Assembly (NCBI GenBank): GCA_903916085.1
Contig: CAIWVL010000096.1
Span: forward strand, 1 to 38,175
DNA from: an uncultured Spartobacteria bacterium
GTDB lineage: Bacteria; Verrucomicrobiota; Verrucomicrobiia; Chthoniobacterales; Chthoniobacteraceae
Direction of reading: 5' to 3'
Length of the DNA: 38,175 bases
A program made the position numbers and the translations under genes. Each line of letters starts with the position of its first letter. Within the stretch, counting starts at the first letter, position 1. The notes beneath the pieces were generated by a model that saw nothing but the letters and a program-made list of their open reading frames with translations, did no database searches and was not told the DNA's origin. This document shows, one piece after another, positions 18,378 to 26,809 of this stretch.

Positions 18378-18480
18378 CTCGCACACCTACGGCGCGCCCA
18401 TAATTTTCCCGCAGTACCGGTGGTTCCAGTCGCTACGCTCCTATCACCACCGGCTAATCTCTTAAGAGCCTCCGGCTCTT
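18378..18480 (-). repeat. REP/MITE-like palindromic repeat, copy B
   Basis: Its reverse complement matches copy C with only 2 mismatches over the first 66 bases (AAGAGCC to ACCACCGGTA). The stem CCGGTGGT (18417-18424) pairs with ACCACCGG (18446-18453). The outer end forms AAGAGCC-tcc-GGCTCTT followed by TTATTTA on the + strand, which is shaped like a rho-independent terminator for yaeQ. Confidence 0.85.
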
Positions 18481-18487
18481 TTATTTA
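18464..18487 (+). terminator. Candidate terminator formed by the end of repeat copy B
   Basis: AAGAGCC-tcc-GGCTCTT is a perfect 7-bp hairpin followed by TTATTTA on the + strand. It would stop transcripts leaving yaeQ before they enter the convergent gene at 18552. The hairpin belongs to a mobile-looking repeat, so termination may be a by-product. Confidence 0.5.
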
Positions 18488-18551
18488 CGACAGCATAAAG
18501 AGTTCAAATTACACCTCAGGCACACCGAACCGGCGTATCCATTTCCCGTTC

Positions 18552-19622
18552 TTACTCTGTCCCCACTCCAAGCACATCGCCGTAGTAGGTCTCCAAAAGC
18601 AGAGTCGCTTCCTCGTTGGAATCCCCCAATTCCGCAAGCCAGCGGTCCATAGTCGCTTCGGGAGGTCCCGGAAAACGGTGGGCGATCATTTCCAGAATTT
18701 GGGGACGCCCCGGCACATTGAGTAGAAGTGCCAAAAAGAAACGGTGCTCTGGCTCCGTAATGTACCCTCGCAAAGCCACGAGAGCGTCGCGCCTGAGGAT
18801 TTCCTCGAGAGTTGGCGCAACGAGTGGCGCCAGACGGCCGTGCTTTTGGGCGAAGATGTCCCAGACGGCATCCCAACATTCTAGGTTTTGGAGATGCGCG
18901 ACCCCGTTTTGCAGAATGAAAAAGCCGCGTTCAAAGTCCAGTTCGGCGACCATTTCGGACACAATTTCCTCGTATTCGGGATCTTCAATAGCCTCGTACA
19001 CATCAAGGATTTGCTTACGACGGTTGGTCAGGGCGTCCGCGTGGAAGGGGTCCACGGCAAGGTGCGGCGGCAGGTAGGTGAACTGCGGACCTGTGCCCGG
19101 ATCCGTATGGGTGCGCACAACGACCGTGATCGAGGGCGAGTCCAGGTGAAACAGGGAGTGGACGAAGCCTGCGCCTGAAACAATCTCGACGGTGCGCCCA
19201 GTTTCAAGCAACTGCGTATCAAGCACGCGCAGGTTGCCGACACGCAAATGGGCGGAGATGGACTCGGCATCCTCGAAGGCAAATCGCGAGTGGAGGCTGG
19301 AGCCTTGCAGAACATGGAACGCGCCCGAAAACATGTGCTGATGAATGTCGGTCGTGCCATCCAGCCAGAACAACAACTGGATGTAAAAACGCGGGTTATC
19401 GTAAACAACGAGCTCCGGTTGGCCAAAGGCGGACTGGGTTTGAAAGGGTTGCTGATCCTCCAAAAGGAAGTCGCGCAGCAATTCACGTATGTCCACCACC
19501 TCCGAAGGCGGGTTTTCCTCTAGGGCGACTCGGGCAATGGCGGGGAAGGCCGTGAGCGAAAAGTTTTCGGCTTTCCAGCGGGCAAGGACGGTGTGGCCAA
19601 GTTGAGTAAAAAAAGGGTGCAT
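18552..19622 (-). CDS. Cupin-like protein of unknown function
   Basis: The predicted protein has 356 residues from the ATG at 19622 (MHPFFTQLGHTVLARW); the ORF track uses a GTG 12 codons earlier, at 19658. I do not recognise a named family. The segment WLDGTTDIHQHMFSGAFHVLQGSSLHSRFAF resembles a cupin beta-barrel with metal-ligand histidines (DIHQHMFSGAFHVLQG). A second GAGFVHSLFHLDSPSITVVVRTH could give the next ligand. The C-terminal third is helical, with repeated short helices (VALRGYITEPEHRFFLALLLNV). It could be a metal-dependent dioxygenase-like or sensor protein. It is divergent from a secreted protein gene with a 108-bp gap. Confidence 0.75.
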   Translation of the reverse strand: MHPFFTQLGHTVLARWKAENFSLTAFPAIARVALEENPPSEVVDIRELLRDFLLEDQQPFQTQSAFGQPELVVYDNPRFYIQLLFWLDGTTDIHQHMFSGAFHVLQGSSLHSRFAFEDAESISAHLRVGNLRVLDTQLLETGRTVEIVSGAGFVHSLFHLDSPSITVVVRTHTDPGTGPQFTYLPPHLAVDPFHADALTNRRKQILDVYEAIEDPEYEEIVSEMVAELDFERGFFILQNGVAHLQNLECWDAVWDIFAQKHGRLAPLVAPTLEEILRRDALVALRGYITEPEHRFFLALLLNVPGRPQILEMIAHRFPGPPEATMDRWLAELGDSNEEATLLLETYYGDVLGVGTE

Positions 19623-19730
19623 AAGGGATGGATCGCGCGTTTCTACGAGAAATTGCACCCTAGACTGCGCCAGACCAAGGCTCGACTCTCCTTACAGAAA
19701 GTGTTGGCTTCCTCTCAGCCGCTTCCCCCC

Positions 19731-20894
19731 ATGCAAATCCGCCCCTTTATTATCGCTGGAGTCCTGCTCGCCAGCACCCTTTGCCACGCCCAAGACGCAG
19801 AGATCAACAGCCTTCTCCAAGTCGGCCCGGAGGCAGCCCATAACGCCGAGGCGACCAAGGCCGTGACCGCCCTCTCGCGACTCCCCGCCACGCAACTGCC
19901 CCGGCTCCTGTCCGCACTCAACCCTGCTAACGAGCTTGCTGCGAACTATCTGCGCTCCGCGATAGACACGCTCGTGGACCGCACCCTTCTCGCGCACGGA
20001 ACGCTACCCTTAGCGGAAGTGCGCGCCTTCCTTTTGGACATCCGCAATCAGCCTCGCGCGCGGCGGTTGGCCTACGAAATCCTGGCCCGCGTCTCACCTG
20101 AAGACGCGGCGAGCTTGCTCCCCAGCTTCGCGAACGATCCCAGCGTGGAATTGCGCTACGACGCCGTGGAACTCCTGATCCAAGCGGCCGATGCGCTTAA
20201 GAACACAACGGACAAGGAACCCGCGCTCAAGGCTTACCGAGCCGCGCTAGATTGCGCCCGGCACCAGACCCAGATTGAGAAAATCGCAAGTGAACTCAGG
20301 GCGTTGGGCGTTGAGGTAGACCTGCAAAGGCACTTCGGCTTTATCGCTCAATGGAAACTCATCGGGCCCTTCGACAACACGAACTTAACCGGATTTGACA
20401 CCGTGTTTCCGCCCGAAAAAGAGTTCCAACCAGATGGCGAAACCGAGGGTAAATCGGGCAAAGTGCGTTGGGTGGAAGTGTCCAGTACACAGGAGTATGG
20501 AAAAGTTGACCTGAACTCGGCGCTGGGCGAACTAAAAGAGGTCACAGGCTACGCCACCACCGTGTTCAACAGCCCGGTGGAAGGGTCAGCTGAAATCCGG
20601 TTGGGCTGCAAAAACGGATGGAAGATCTGGCTCAACGGCCAGTTCATTTTTGGTCGGGACGAGTACCATCGGGGCGCGCGGATTGATCAGTACCGGTTGC
20701 CCGTTACTCTGAAGAAAGGGGCAAACACCTTGCTCGTGAAAGTTTGCCAAAACGCGGACAACAAAGACTGGACCCGCGAGTGGGAGTTTCAACTGCGCAT
20801 CTGCGACGCCGCTGGTACTGCCATTTTAGCCACCGACAGGCCGCCCACTGCGAGTCCTACGGGAAAAGGAAAATCTGGTTCAGCAAAAAACTAA
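19731..20894 (+). CDS. Secreted protein with N-terminal helical-repeat-like part and C-terminal sugar-binding-like domain
   Basis: I take the ATG at 19731 because it begins a clear signal peptide (MQIRPFIIAGVLLASTLCHA-Q). The ORF track start at 19593 would put 46 basic residues before it and would overlap the divergent gene. The mature protein has about 368 residues. The first half is helical and HEAT-like (ALSRLPATQLPRLLSALNPA; EDAASLLPSFANDPSVELRYDAVELLIQA). The second half (WKLIGPFDNTNLTGFDTVFPPE; GSAEIRLGCKNGWKIWLNGQ; GANTLLVKVCQ) looks like the galactose-binding-like domain often found in planctomycete and verrucomicrobial secreted proteins. No catalytic site is seen. It lies 16 bp before the PQQ-propeller gene, probably one operon. 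Confidence 0.8.
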   Translation: MQIRPFIIAGVLLASTLCHAQDAEINSLLQVGPEAAHNAEATKAVTALSRLPATQLPRLLSALNPANELAANYLRSAIDTLVDRTLLAHGTLPLAEVRAFLLDIRNQPRARRLAYEILARVSPEDAASLLPSFANDPSVELRYDAVELLIQAADALKNTTDKEPALKAYRAALDCARHQTQIEKIASELRALGVEVDLQRHFGFIAQWKLIGPFDNTNLTGFDTVFPPEKEFQPDGETEGKSGKVRWVEVSSTQEYGKVDLNSALGELKEVTGYATTVFNSPVEGSAEIRLGCKNGWKIWLNGQFIFGRDEYHRGARIDQYRLPVTLKKGANTLLVKVCQNADNKDWTREWEFQLRICDAAGTAILATDRPPTASPTGKGKSGSAKN

Positions 20895-20910
20895 TCCCTT
20901 CCCCCAAAAC

Positions 20911-22149
20911 ATGAAGTCTTCCCTTACTCTCAGGCTGCTCCTTCCAATGTGCGCAGTGGCTTGGATGCCGCCGAGCCACGCGGCCGACTGGCTCCAATTT
21001 CGCGGCCCAAACGGGAGCGCTGTTTCGCCGGAGGCGGGTCTACCCAGCGCGCTTTCTGAAGCTGCGGTTACCTGGAAAACGCCCCTACCGGGGAGAGGCA
21101 TTTCGAGTCCGCTGGTGATTGGCGACCGGATTTACCTCACAGCATCCAGCGGTCCCGAGCAGGATCGGTTGCATGTGCTATGCCTGCGCGCTTCGGATGG
21201 CGCGCGGATTTGGGAACGCCAGTTCTGGGCGACGGGCCGTACGATGACGCATGCCAAAATTTGCGTCGCCACTTCCACGCCTTGCAGTGATGGAAAGCAT
21301 CTATTTGCAACGTTTTCCTCCAATGACGTGGTCTGCCTGGATCTGGAGGGGAACCTCGTTTGGCTGCGCGGCCTGACCCGCGATTATCCAAATGCCAGTA
21401 ACAGTTTAGGAATGGCGTCCTCGCCGGTTCTGGCAGGCAACACGCTGGTGCTCCCTGTGGAAAGCGACAGCGAATCTTTCGCTGTCGGTCTCAACACAGA
21501 AGACGGTTCTAACCGCTGGAAGATCGCAAGGCCGAAGGCGTCCAACTGGTGTTCGCCGGTTCTTGTACCCGGCGCAAACGGAGCCACTGGTGTCGCCCTG
21601 CTGTCTGGCGCGGAAATGAGTGTGGTGGAGCCAGAGACCGGCAACACGCTGTGGAAATTTAGTGGAGGCGGCTCCAACATGGCCTCTGCCACGGTGACGG
21701 ACGGAGCGATTTATGTGCCCACCAAGGGCACAACGGTTCTGCGCCCACCCGCCGTCGGGGCGGAACCGGAGGTGCTATGGCAAAACGCTCAGGCGCTCAG
21801 CTCCACAGCGAGTCCGGTAGTGTACAAAGGCCGCCTGTACACGGTGAACAACGCGGGAATCCTGAAGTGCACGAGCGCCACCGATGGAGCGAAAGTCTGG
21901 CAGTTGCGAACCACAGGTCCCTACAGCGCGACGCCCGTGGCGGCGGGTAATTTCATGTATTTGGTGAATGAAAAAGGCCTCTTGCAGGCGGTCGACATCA
22001 CCGCACCCGAAGGCGCACTCGCCTCTTCGCTAGATTTGCACGACACCTTCATCGGCACGCCGTCTGTTGGTGCAGGTGCGCTTTTTCTGCGCAGCGACAA
22101 GTTTCTGTATCACGTTGGTGGTCAATCGCTTGATGCGAGTAAAAATTAG
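20911..22149 (+). CDS. Secreted PQQ-binding-like beta-propeller repeat protein
   Basis: This 412-residue protein has a signal peptide (LRLLLPMCAVAWMPPSHA-A). The mature part opens WLQFRGPNGSAVSPEAGLP, a common start for the PQQ-like propeller proteins of Verrucomicrobia and Planctomycetes. Blades recur with W and G: LRASDGARIWERQFW, LDLEGNLVWLRGL, LNTEDGSNRWKIARP, VEPETGNTLWKFSGGG, TSATDGAKVWQLRTTG. These are structural repeats resembling BamB/PQQ dehydrogenases but without evidence for bound PQQ or dehydrogenase residues. Role unknown; probably a periplasmic binding or scaffold protein co-expressed with the preceding gene. Confidence 0.88.
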   Translation: MKSSLTLRLLLPMCAVAWMPPSHAADWLQFRGPNGSAVSPEAGLPSALSEAAVTWKTPLPGRGISSPLVIGDRIYLTASSGPEQDRLHVLCLRASDGARIWERQFWATGRTMTHAKICVATSTPCSDGKHLFATFSSNDVVCLDLEGNLVWLRGLTRDYPNASNSLGMASSPVLAGNTLVLPVESDSESFAVGLNTEDGSNRWKIARPKASNWCSPVLVPGANGATGVALLSGAEMSVVEPETGNTLWKFSGGGSNMASATVTDGAIYVPTKGTTVLRPPAVGAEPEVLWQNAQALSSTASPVVYKGRLYTVNNAGILKCTSATDGAKVWQLRTTGPYSATPVAAGNFMYLVNEKGLLQAVDITAPEGALASSLDLHDTFIGTPSVGAGALFLRSDKFLYHVGGQSLDASKN

Positions 22150-22201
22150 TGACCTAGTGTTCAGGCTAATCACGCACCACTAGAATACATAGAGCAACAC
22201 A

Positions 22202-22305
22202 AAGAGCCGGAGGCTCTTAAGAAATTAGCCGGTGGTGATAGGAGCGCAGCGACTGGAACCACCGGTAGAAACCAAGCAAATGGCGGCGCGCCGGAGGTAC
22301 GTGAG
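22202..22305 (+). repeat. REP/MITE-like palindromic repeat, copy C
   Basis: It begins with the hairpin AAGAGCC-gga-GGCTCTT, then AAGAAATTAGCCGGTGGT with return arm ACCACCGG (22229-22236 with 22258-22265) and a tail with CGGCGCGCCG. The first 66 bases differ from copy B at two positions only. It lies 52 bp after the stop codon of the propeller gene. No inverted partner is present next to it. Confidence 0.85.
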
Positions 22306-22378
22306 AATTCTGGGCATTACTGCCTACTAATCATTTGCAAATTCCTGCGCCCCTCTCTCACCTGATCTTCTCCCCCTT

Positions 22379-23287
22379 ATGTTCTCCCGACGCACCTTCC
22401 TTCAAAGCTCCGCCGCACTTCTGGCTGGAACTGCCCTCAAACCGGTTTCCGCAATGGCGGAAGCAGCTTCGCCGACAACGCCCGAAATCAGCGTCTTCAC
22501 AAAACACTTCCTCGGTCTTTCCCATGAGCAACTAGGTGAAGTGCTGGCTCGTATGGGCGTTACCGGAATTGAAGCTCCCATTCGCCCCGGAGGGCATGTG
22601 GAGCCTGCCCGCGTAGAAGAGGAATTGCCCAAATTTGTTGAAATCCTCGGCAAACACGGCGTGCGCATCACCATGCTCACCTCGGGTATCAACTCCGTTA
22701 GCACCGAGACCCACACCGAACGCGTCCTGCGCACAGCCGCCAAACTCGGCATCCCCCGCTACCGAACAAACTGGTACGCCTACGACAACAAGAAGCCTAT
22801 CTGGCCGCAATTCGATGCAATCCGGCCCCGCCTCAAAGAACTCGTGGCTTTGAGCAAAGAGATCGGGATTTTACCCTGCTACCAAAATCATTCGGGATCA
22901 AAGTTTGCAGGTGCAGGGATTTGGGACATGGCATTTCTGATGCGCGAGTACAAGGCGGATGAGTTCGCCTGGGCCTTTGACATCATGCACGCCACGATTG
23001 AGGGGAGCACCTCTTGGCCCACCGAGGTCGCTTTGGTGCAGGACCACATCGGGATGGCATTTTTCAAGAACTTCGTTTGGGAAGGAAAAGGCCATCGCAC
23101 TGCGCCCTTGAGCGAAGGAGTCGTGGGAAAAGCTTACGTGAATCAGCTCAAAGCCGGTGGATACACAGGGCCGGTCTGTCTCCATGTGGAATACTTGAAG
23201 GGGAACATCAACGACCCCGGGTATTTGGAAAACGCGATTGCAGCCACCCAAGCGGACATTGCCACCCTGCGCGAGTGGTGGGCTTAG
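22379..23287 (+). CDS. Tat-exported sugar phosphate isomerase/epimerase (xylose isomerase-like TIM barrel)
   Basis: This 302-residue protein begins with a Tat signal (MFSRRTFLQSSAALLAGTALKPVSAMA). The fold segments GVTGIEAPIRPGGHVEPARVEEELP, LPCYQNHSGSKFAGAGIWDMAF, EFAWAFDIMHATIEG and GPVCLHVEYLKG fit the AP endonuclease/xylose isomerase-like barrel, whose metal site uses Glu, Asp and His residues on these strands. The family isomerises or epimerises sugars; export by Tat is typical of the Verrucomicrobia/Planctomycetes group. It overlaps the convergent methyltransferase by 4 bp at the stop. Substrate unknown. Confidence 0.88.
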   Translation: MFSRRTFLQSSAALLAGTALKPVSAMAEAASPTTPEISVFTKHFLGLSHEQLGEVLARMGVTGIEAPIRPGGHVEPARVEEELPKFVEILGKHGVRITMLTSGINSVSTETHTERVLRTAAKLGIPRYRTNWYAYDNKKPIWPQFDAIRPRLKELVALSKEIGILPCYQNHSGSKFAGAGIWDMAFLMREYKADEFAWAFDIMHATIEGSTSWPTEVALVQDHIGMAFFKNFVWEGKGHRTAPLSEGVVGKAYVNQLKAGGYTGPVCLHVEYLKGNINDPGYLENAIAATQADIATLREWWA

Positions 23288-24117
23288 GTGGCAGGGTGCT
23301 CCGCTCCGCTCTCGGAACGCGGGTTCACCGCATGAAACGTGTAGAAGGCGCCGGCTGCGAAGAAACTCCCCTCCTCATGGGCGCGCAGCTGGTGCTCTAC
23401 CCACGCTTTTCCCTCCGCCTCAGGAAGGATGTTTAGCGCGGGAATCAGCCGAGCATAGCCGCGCACGCTCGAGAGCCAAAAGTCCCCTCGTCCAGCCTCA
23501 GAGAGGATTTGAGACTCATGCCTACGCAGCTCAAAACCGGCATCTTTCAAATAGCGGGGCATTTGCCGGCAGATGTCGGGATGAGTGGCGATGGCGGAAA
23601 CGAGTCTGAAATCAATGTCCCGCATGGTGGCGAAATCGGGGTAAGCGAAGGTCGTTCCCGCATGATCGGCGTCGCACACGATGAGTCGCCCGCCGGGTTT
23701 GAGGATGCGGGCTGTCTCGCTTAGGAGTGCCGCGACGTCGGGCACATGGCTTAAGAGAGTGTGCATCAAAACGCAGTCAAAACTCGCGGTGGGATAGGGC
23801 AAAACACCTGGCTCGATTTTGTCCCAATGAATGCGGGAGTCCGGGGCAAGTGAGCGTGCGGCGGCAAGCAGCCGTTCGCTGATGTCCGCACCGTGCAGAC
23901 TGGACTCTGGGTGCAGGGATTTTTCCAACTCCCGAATAACGACACCTGTGCCGCAGCCCAGCTCCAAAAGACGCAGCGATTCATGAGTGGGCAACTCGGA
24001 GGCATAGGCGGTGATTAACCGAAGGAAGGCGGGGTGCTGAGCGCGTTCTTCGAGACGAGTGACCATGGCCTGAAGTGTGGCGTCACTTTGCTGATCGGGG
24101 TTGGTGTAGGGATCCAT
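23284..24117 (-). CDS. Class I SAM-dependent methyltransferase
   Basis: This 277-residue protein carries motif I LRLLELGCGTGVVIREL (near residue 50), an acidic motif II region (SSLHGADISERLLAAARSLAP), motif III-like FDCVLMHTLLSHVPD and ILKPGGRLIVCDADH. This arrangement is typical of UbiE/COQ5-like or generic Methyltransf_11 enzymes. The target small molecule is not evident from sequence or neighbours. It converges on the sugar isomerase gene with a 4-bp overlap and is divergent from rmuC (88-bp gap). Confidence 0.9.
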   Translation of the reverse strand: MDPYTNPDQQSDATLQAMVTRLEERAQHPAFLRLITAYASELPTHESLRLLELGCGTGVVIRELEKSLHPESSLHGADISERLLAAARSLAPDSRIHWDKIEPGVLPYPTASFDCVLMHTLLSHVPDVAALLSETARILKPGGRLIVCDADHAGTTFAYPDFATMRDIDFRLVSAIATHPDICRQMPRYLKDAGFELRRHESQILSEAGRGDFWLSSVRGYARLIPALNILPEAEGKAWVEHQLRAHEEGSFFAAGAFYTFHAVNPRSESGAEHPAT

Positions 24118-24205
24118 GGAAGACGGATGAGAAAAGTAGATGAATTTCTTGAGGTTTGCGGACGGGAAACAGGGATCGGATGTCTGAATGTGCTAAGATG
24201 CAGGG

Positions 24206-25630
24206 ATGAATGACGTTTTGACTCTGCTTGCGCTCGCGATCTCCCTGCTGGGATTGATTGTGGGAGTGCTCGTGCTTTGGAGACTAAACAAGCTGCGACC
24301 AGATACTGAGTCCGAAGCCGTTCCCCTCGCTCTCGCAGCCCTCGGGGCTGACTTTGCCCGAATCCGCGAGGAACTCCAGCAGTTGAGCCGCGCCCACCGA
24401 GAAGAAGCCCTGAGCCAGCGTCAGGAACTCAACGGCCGATTGGAAACGGCGGCCACCTCGCATTCCTTGGTCGCCACGGCGCAGCAGAAATCGCTACACG
24501 AGCAACTGGCGGCCACTCGGGGAGAAATCACGCTGGCTGTGCAAAAGATGTCCCGCGATTCCATTGATACTCTGGCGAAGACGGCAGAGCGCATCAGTGC
24601 CCAACTGGCCCAAGAGGCAAAAAACAATGCCGACAACGGTGAAAAACTGCGGTCTGCCGTAGAGCTCAAACTTGCGAACATCCAGAGCGCAGCGGACGCG
24701 AAACTGGAGCAAATGCGGGTCACGGTGGACGAAAAGCTTTCGAGCACACTAAGCACGCGGCTTGGAGAAAGTTTCAAGCAGGTGTCGGATCGCTTGGAGG
24801 CGGTGCAGCAGGGGTTTGGGGAGATGAAGTCTTTGGCGGGCAATGTCACCGACTTGCGCCGGGTCATGACAAACGTCAAGACACGTGGGGTTTGGGGCGA
24901 GGTACAGTTAGGGAACCTTTTGGAGCAACTCTTTCCGCCGAGCCAGTACGAGCCCAACTTCAAGCCCAAGCCTCGCTCTGGCGAAATGGTGGAGTTCGCC
25001 CTGAAGTTGCCTGGCCCTGAGGGTGCTGGCGAACCCGTGTACCTGCCCATCGACAGCAAGTTCCCGATTGAAGACTACCAGCGTCTGGTCAACGCCGCTG
25101 AGCTGGGACAAGTCGAAGCTGTGAAAGCCGCGCAAAAGGCGTTGGAAAAAAGGATCTACAGTTGCGCAGCAGACATCCGTGACAAGTACATTGCCGTGCC
25201 CACCACGACAAACTTCGCGATCCTCTTTTTGCCTACGGAAGCCTTGTACGCCGAGGTCATTAAAATGCCTGGATTGCTGGAAGATCTCACCCGCAATTAC
25301 AAAGTCATCGTTCAAGGACCCACCACGTTTTCTGCCTTTGTGATGGCCCTACTCATGGGGTTCCGAACGCTTTCAATTCAAAAACGCTCGGCAGAAATCG
25401 ACAAACTGCTCGGCGCAGTTCGTACCGACTTTGGTAAGTTTACCGATCTACTCGGGAAGGTGGAGGACAAGCTGGACGAGGCAAAGAGCAACATCCACAA
25501 GGCGCGCCAGCGTTCGACCCAGATCGTCAAAAAGCTCGGACGCGTAGAATCTTTGCCTGAGGAAAAAGCGGCGCTCATCCTGCCCGATCCAGACTTTGAT
25601 CCTGATGCCATCCTTGAGGAGCAGGATTAG
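24206..25630 (+). CDS. rmuC: DNA recombination protein RmuC homologue
   Basis: This 474-residue protein has an N-terminal membrane anchor (LLALAISLLGLIVGVLVLW), a long coiled coil (about residues 50-200) and the conserved RmuC core with RGVWGEVQLGNLLEQLFPPSQYEPNF, VYLPIDSKFPIEDYQRL and IVQGPTTFSAFVMALLMGFRTL. The fold is related to restriction endonucleases. RmuC limits inversions at short inverted repeats in E. coli. It is followed by a degenerate palindromic repeat and then holB. Confidence 0.95.
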   Translation: MNDVLTLLALAISLLGLIVGVLVLWRLNKLRPDTESEAVPLALAALGADFARIREELQQLSRAHREEALSQRQELNGRLETAATSHSLVATAQQKSLHEQLAATRGEITLAVQKMSRDSIDTLAKTAERISAQLAQEAKNNADNGEKLRSAVELKLANIQSAADAKLEQMRVTVDEKLSSTLSTRLGESFKQVSDRLEAVQQGFGEMKSLAGNVTDLRRVMTNVKTRGVWGEVQLGNLLEQLFPPSQYEPNFKPKPRSGEMVEFALKLPGPEGAGEPVYLPIDSKFPIEDYQRLVNAAELGQVEAVKAAQKALEKRIYSCAADIRDKYIAVPTTTNFAILFLPTEALYAEVIKMPGLLEDLTRNYKVIVQGPTTFSAFVMALLMGFRTLSIQKRSAEIDKLLGAVRTDFGKFTDLLGKVEDKLDEAKSNIHKARQRSTQIVKKLGRVESLPEEKAALILPDPDFDPDAILEEQD

Positions 25631-25651
25631 CATCCATGTAAACAAGAGAAG

Positions 25652-25741
25652 TGGAGTCTTTTGAGGAATTAAGTTCGTGTTTTGAGCGGTGGTTCAGATC
25701 GTGCCAGGCATCACTACGGTCTAATTTCGTAAGAGACTCCA
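25652..25741. repeat. Degenerate, compact copy D of the palindromic repeat with inverted ends
   Basis: TGGAGTCT (25652-25659) and AGACTCCA (25734-25741) are perfect inverted ends. The left end GGAGTCTTTTGAGGAATTA parallels copy A. The right part CGGTGGTTCagaTCG...TCACtacGGTCTAATttCgTAAGAG aligns in order with copy B. It therefore looks like an A-B inverted pair shortened to about 90 bp. It lies 21 bp after the rmuC stop codon. Confidence 0.6.
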
Positions 25742-25799
25742 GCCCTATTACTTGCATTTCGCTTTGCTCTGGAGGGGTGCCTCCGCATAACATCGGCCC

Positions 25800-26768
25800 A
25801 TGCCCCTAGCTGCCCCGGACGCCCTCGCCTTGCTGGCCCAAGCGCACGCCCACAACCGACTCGCACACGCCTACTTGATCACTGGCCCCAAGGGCAGTGG
25901 AAAACGTGAACTGGCCCTCGGACTGTGCGCCCTACTGCTAGGCTGCAAACCCGAAGACGCACTCATCCATCCCGACGTTCACTCCATCGCGCCGGAATCC
26001 AAATCTCGCAGGCTCCTAACAGACCAGTTGCGCAGCCTGGAAGCTGCCCTCCAGATGCGTTCGGCTCAAGGTGGGAGTAAGTTCGGGATCATCTTTGAAG
26101 CGGACCGCCTTCAGCCCCAAGCTGCGAATGCTTTTCTTAAAACGCTCGAGGAACCCCCACCCGATACGCATCTATTGCTTCTGAGCGAACTGCCCGAACA
26201 ATTACTAGAAACGATTCTGTCCCGGTGTATCGAGATCCCACTGCGAGTCAGCCAAAAAATCGAGCGCGCAGAGTCGGCAGTAGCAGCGGCCACGCTTATC
26301 TCAACGTTTTACACCTCGAGAAAACCAGATCTTCAAGGTGGCCTGTGGTTAGCGCAACAACTCCAGTCGTTGCTGGCCGAGACCAAGGACAAAATCAAAG
26401 AGGCAGCCAACGCCGCATTCAAGATTGAGGAAAAACAGTACAAACAAACGGCAGATCCCAAGTGGTTGGAGCAGTTGGAGGAAACCCACGCTGCACGCAC
26501 TGAAGCCGCCTACCTTGGCGAACGCACTCGATTGCTGGAGGTGCTCGAAGCGTTTTGGACAGACGTCCTTTTGTGCCAGCACGGCCATACGGCGCGTCAC
26601 CTTCCGGAGTGCGCCGAGCACGCAGCGCGCGTCGCCCATGCCCTAGGAGCGGACGAGTCCCTAGCGCGAGTCCAGGCAACAACCCGGATGCGGGATCACC
26701 TAGCCATGAGTGGGGTGAACGAGGCGTTGGCCTTGGAATACGGGATTTTGTGCGCGTTTGCTCCTTAA
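25800..26768 (+). CDS. holB: DNA polymerase III delta-prime subunit (clamp loader)
   Basis: This 322-residue AAA+ protein opens AQAHAHNRLAHAYLITGPKGSGKRELALGL, the classic start of delta-prime/DnaX proteins. The loop GPKGSGKRE lacks the usual Thr/Ser after the lysine, which fits delta-prime, a non-hydrolysing stator of the clamp loader. GIIFEADRLQPQAANAFLKTLEEPP and the sensor SRC (ILSRCIEIPL) are present. The four-cysteine zinc module typical of DnaX and many delta-prime proteins is missing between the loop and HPDVHSI. The gene is monocistronic or follows rmuC. Confidence 0.9.
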   Translation: MPLAAPDALALLAQAHAHNRLAHAYLITGPKGSGKRELALGLCALLLGCKPEDALIHPDVHSIAPESKSRRLLTDQLRSLEAALQMRSAQGGSKFGIIFEADRLQPQAANAFLKTLEEPPPDTHLLLLSELPEQLLETILSRCIEIPLRVSQKIERAESAVAAATLISTFYTSRKPDLQGGLWLAQQLQSLLAETKDKIKEAANAAFKIEEKQYKQTADPKWLEQLEETHAARTEAAYLGERTRLLEVLEAFWTDVLLCQHGHTARHLPECAEHAARVAHALGADESLARVQATTRMRDHLAMSGVNEALALEYGILCAFAP

Positions 26769-26809
26769 AACGCCTAAATTAACTCAAAAAAGAGGGGTCA
26801 CGCGGAAGC

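Larger units (their letters stand above)
18155..18551. other. 397-bp non-coding region holding a paired palindromic repeat
   Basis: This region separates the convergent yaeQ and cupin-like genes. About 243 bp of it (18238-18480) is the inverted pair of repeats described separately. The rest shows no gene, no RNA signature and no obvious promoter. Confidence 0.6.
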
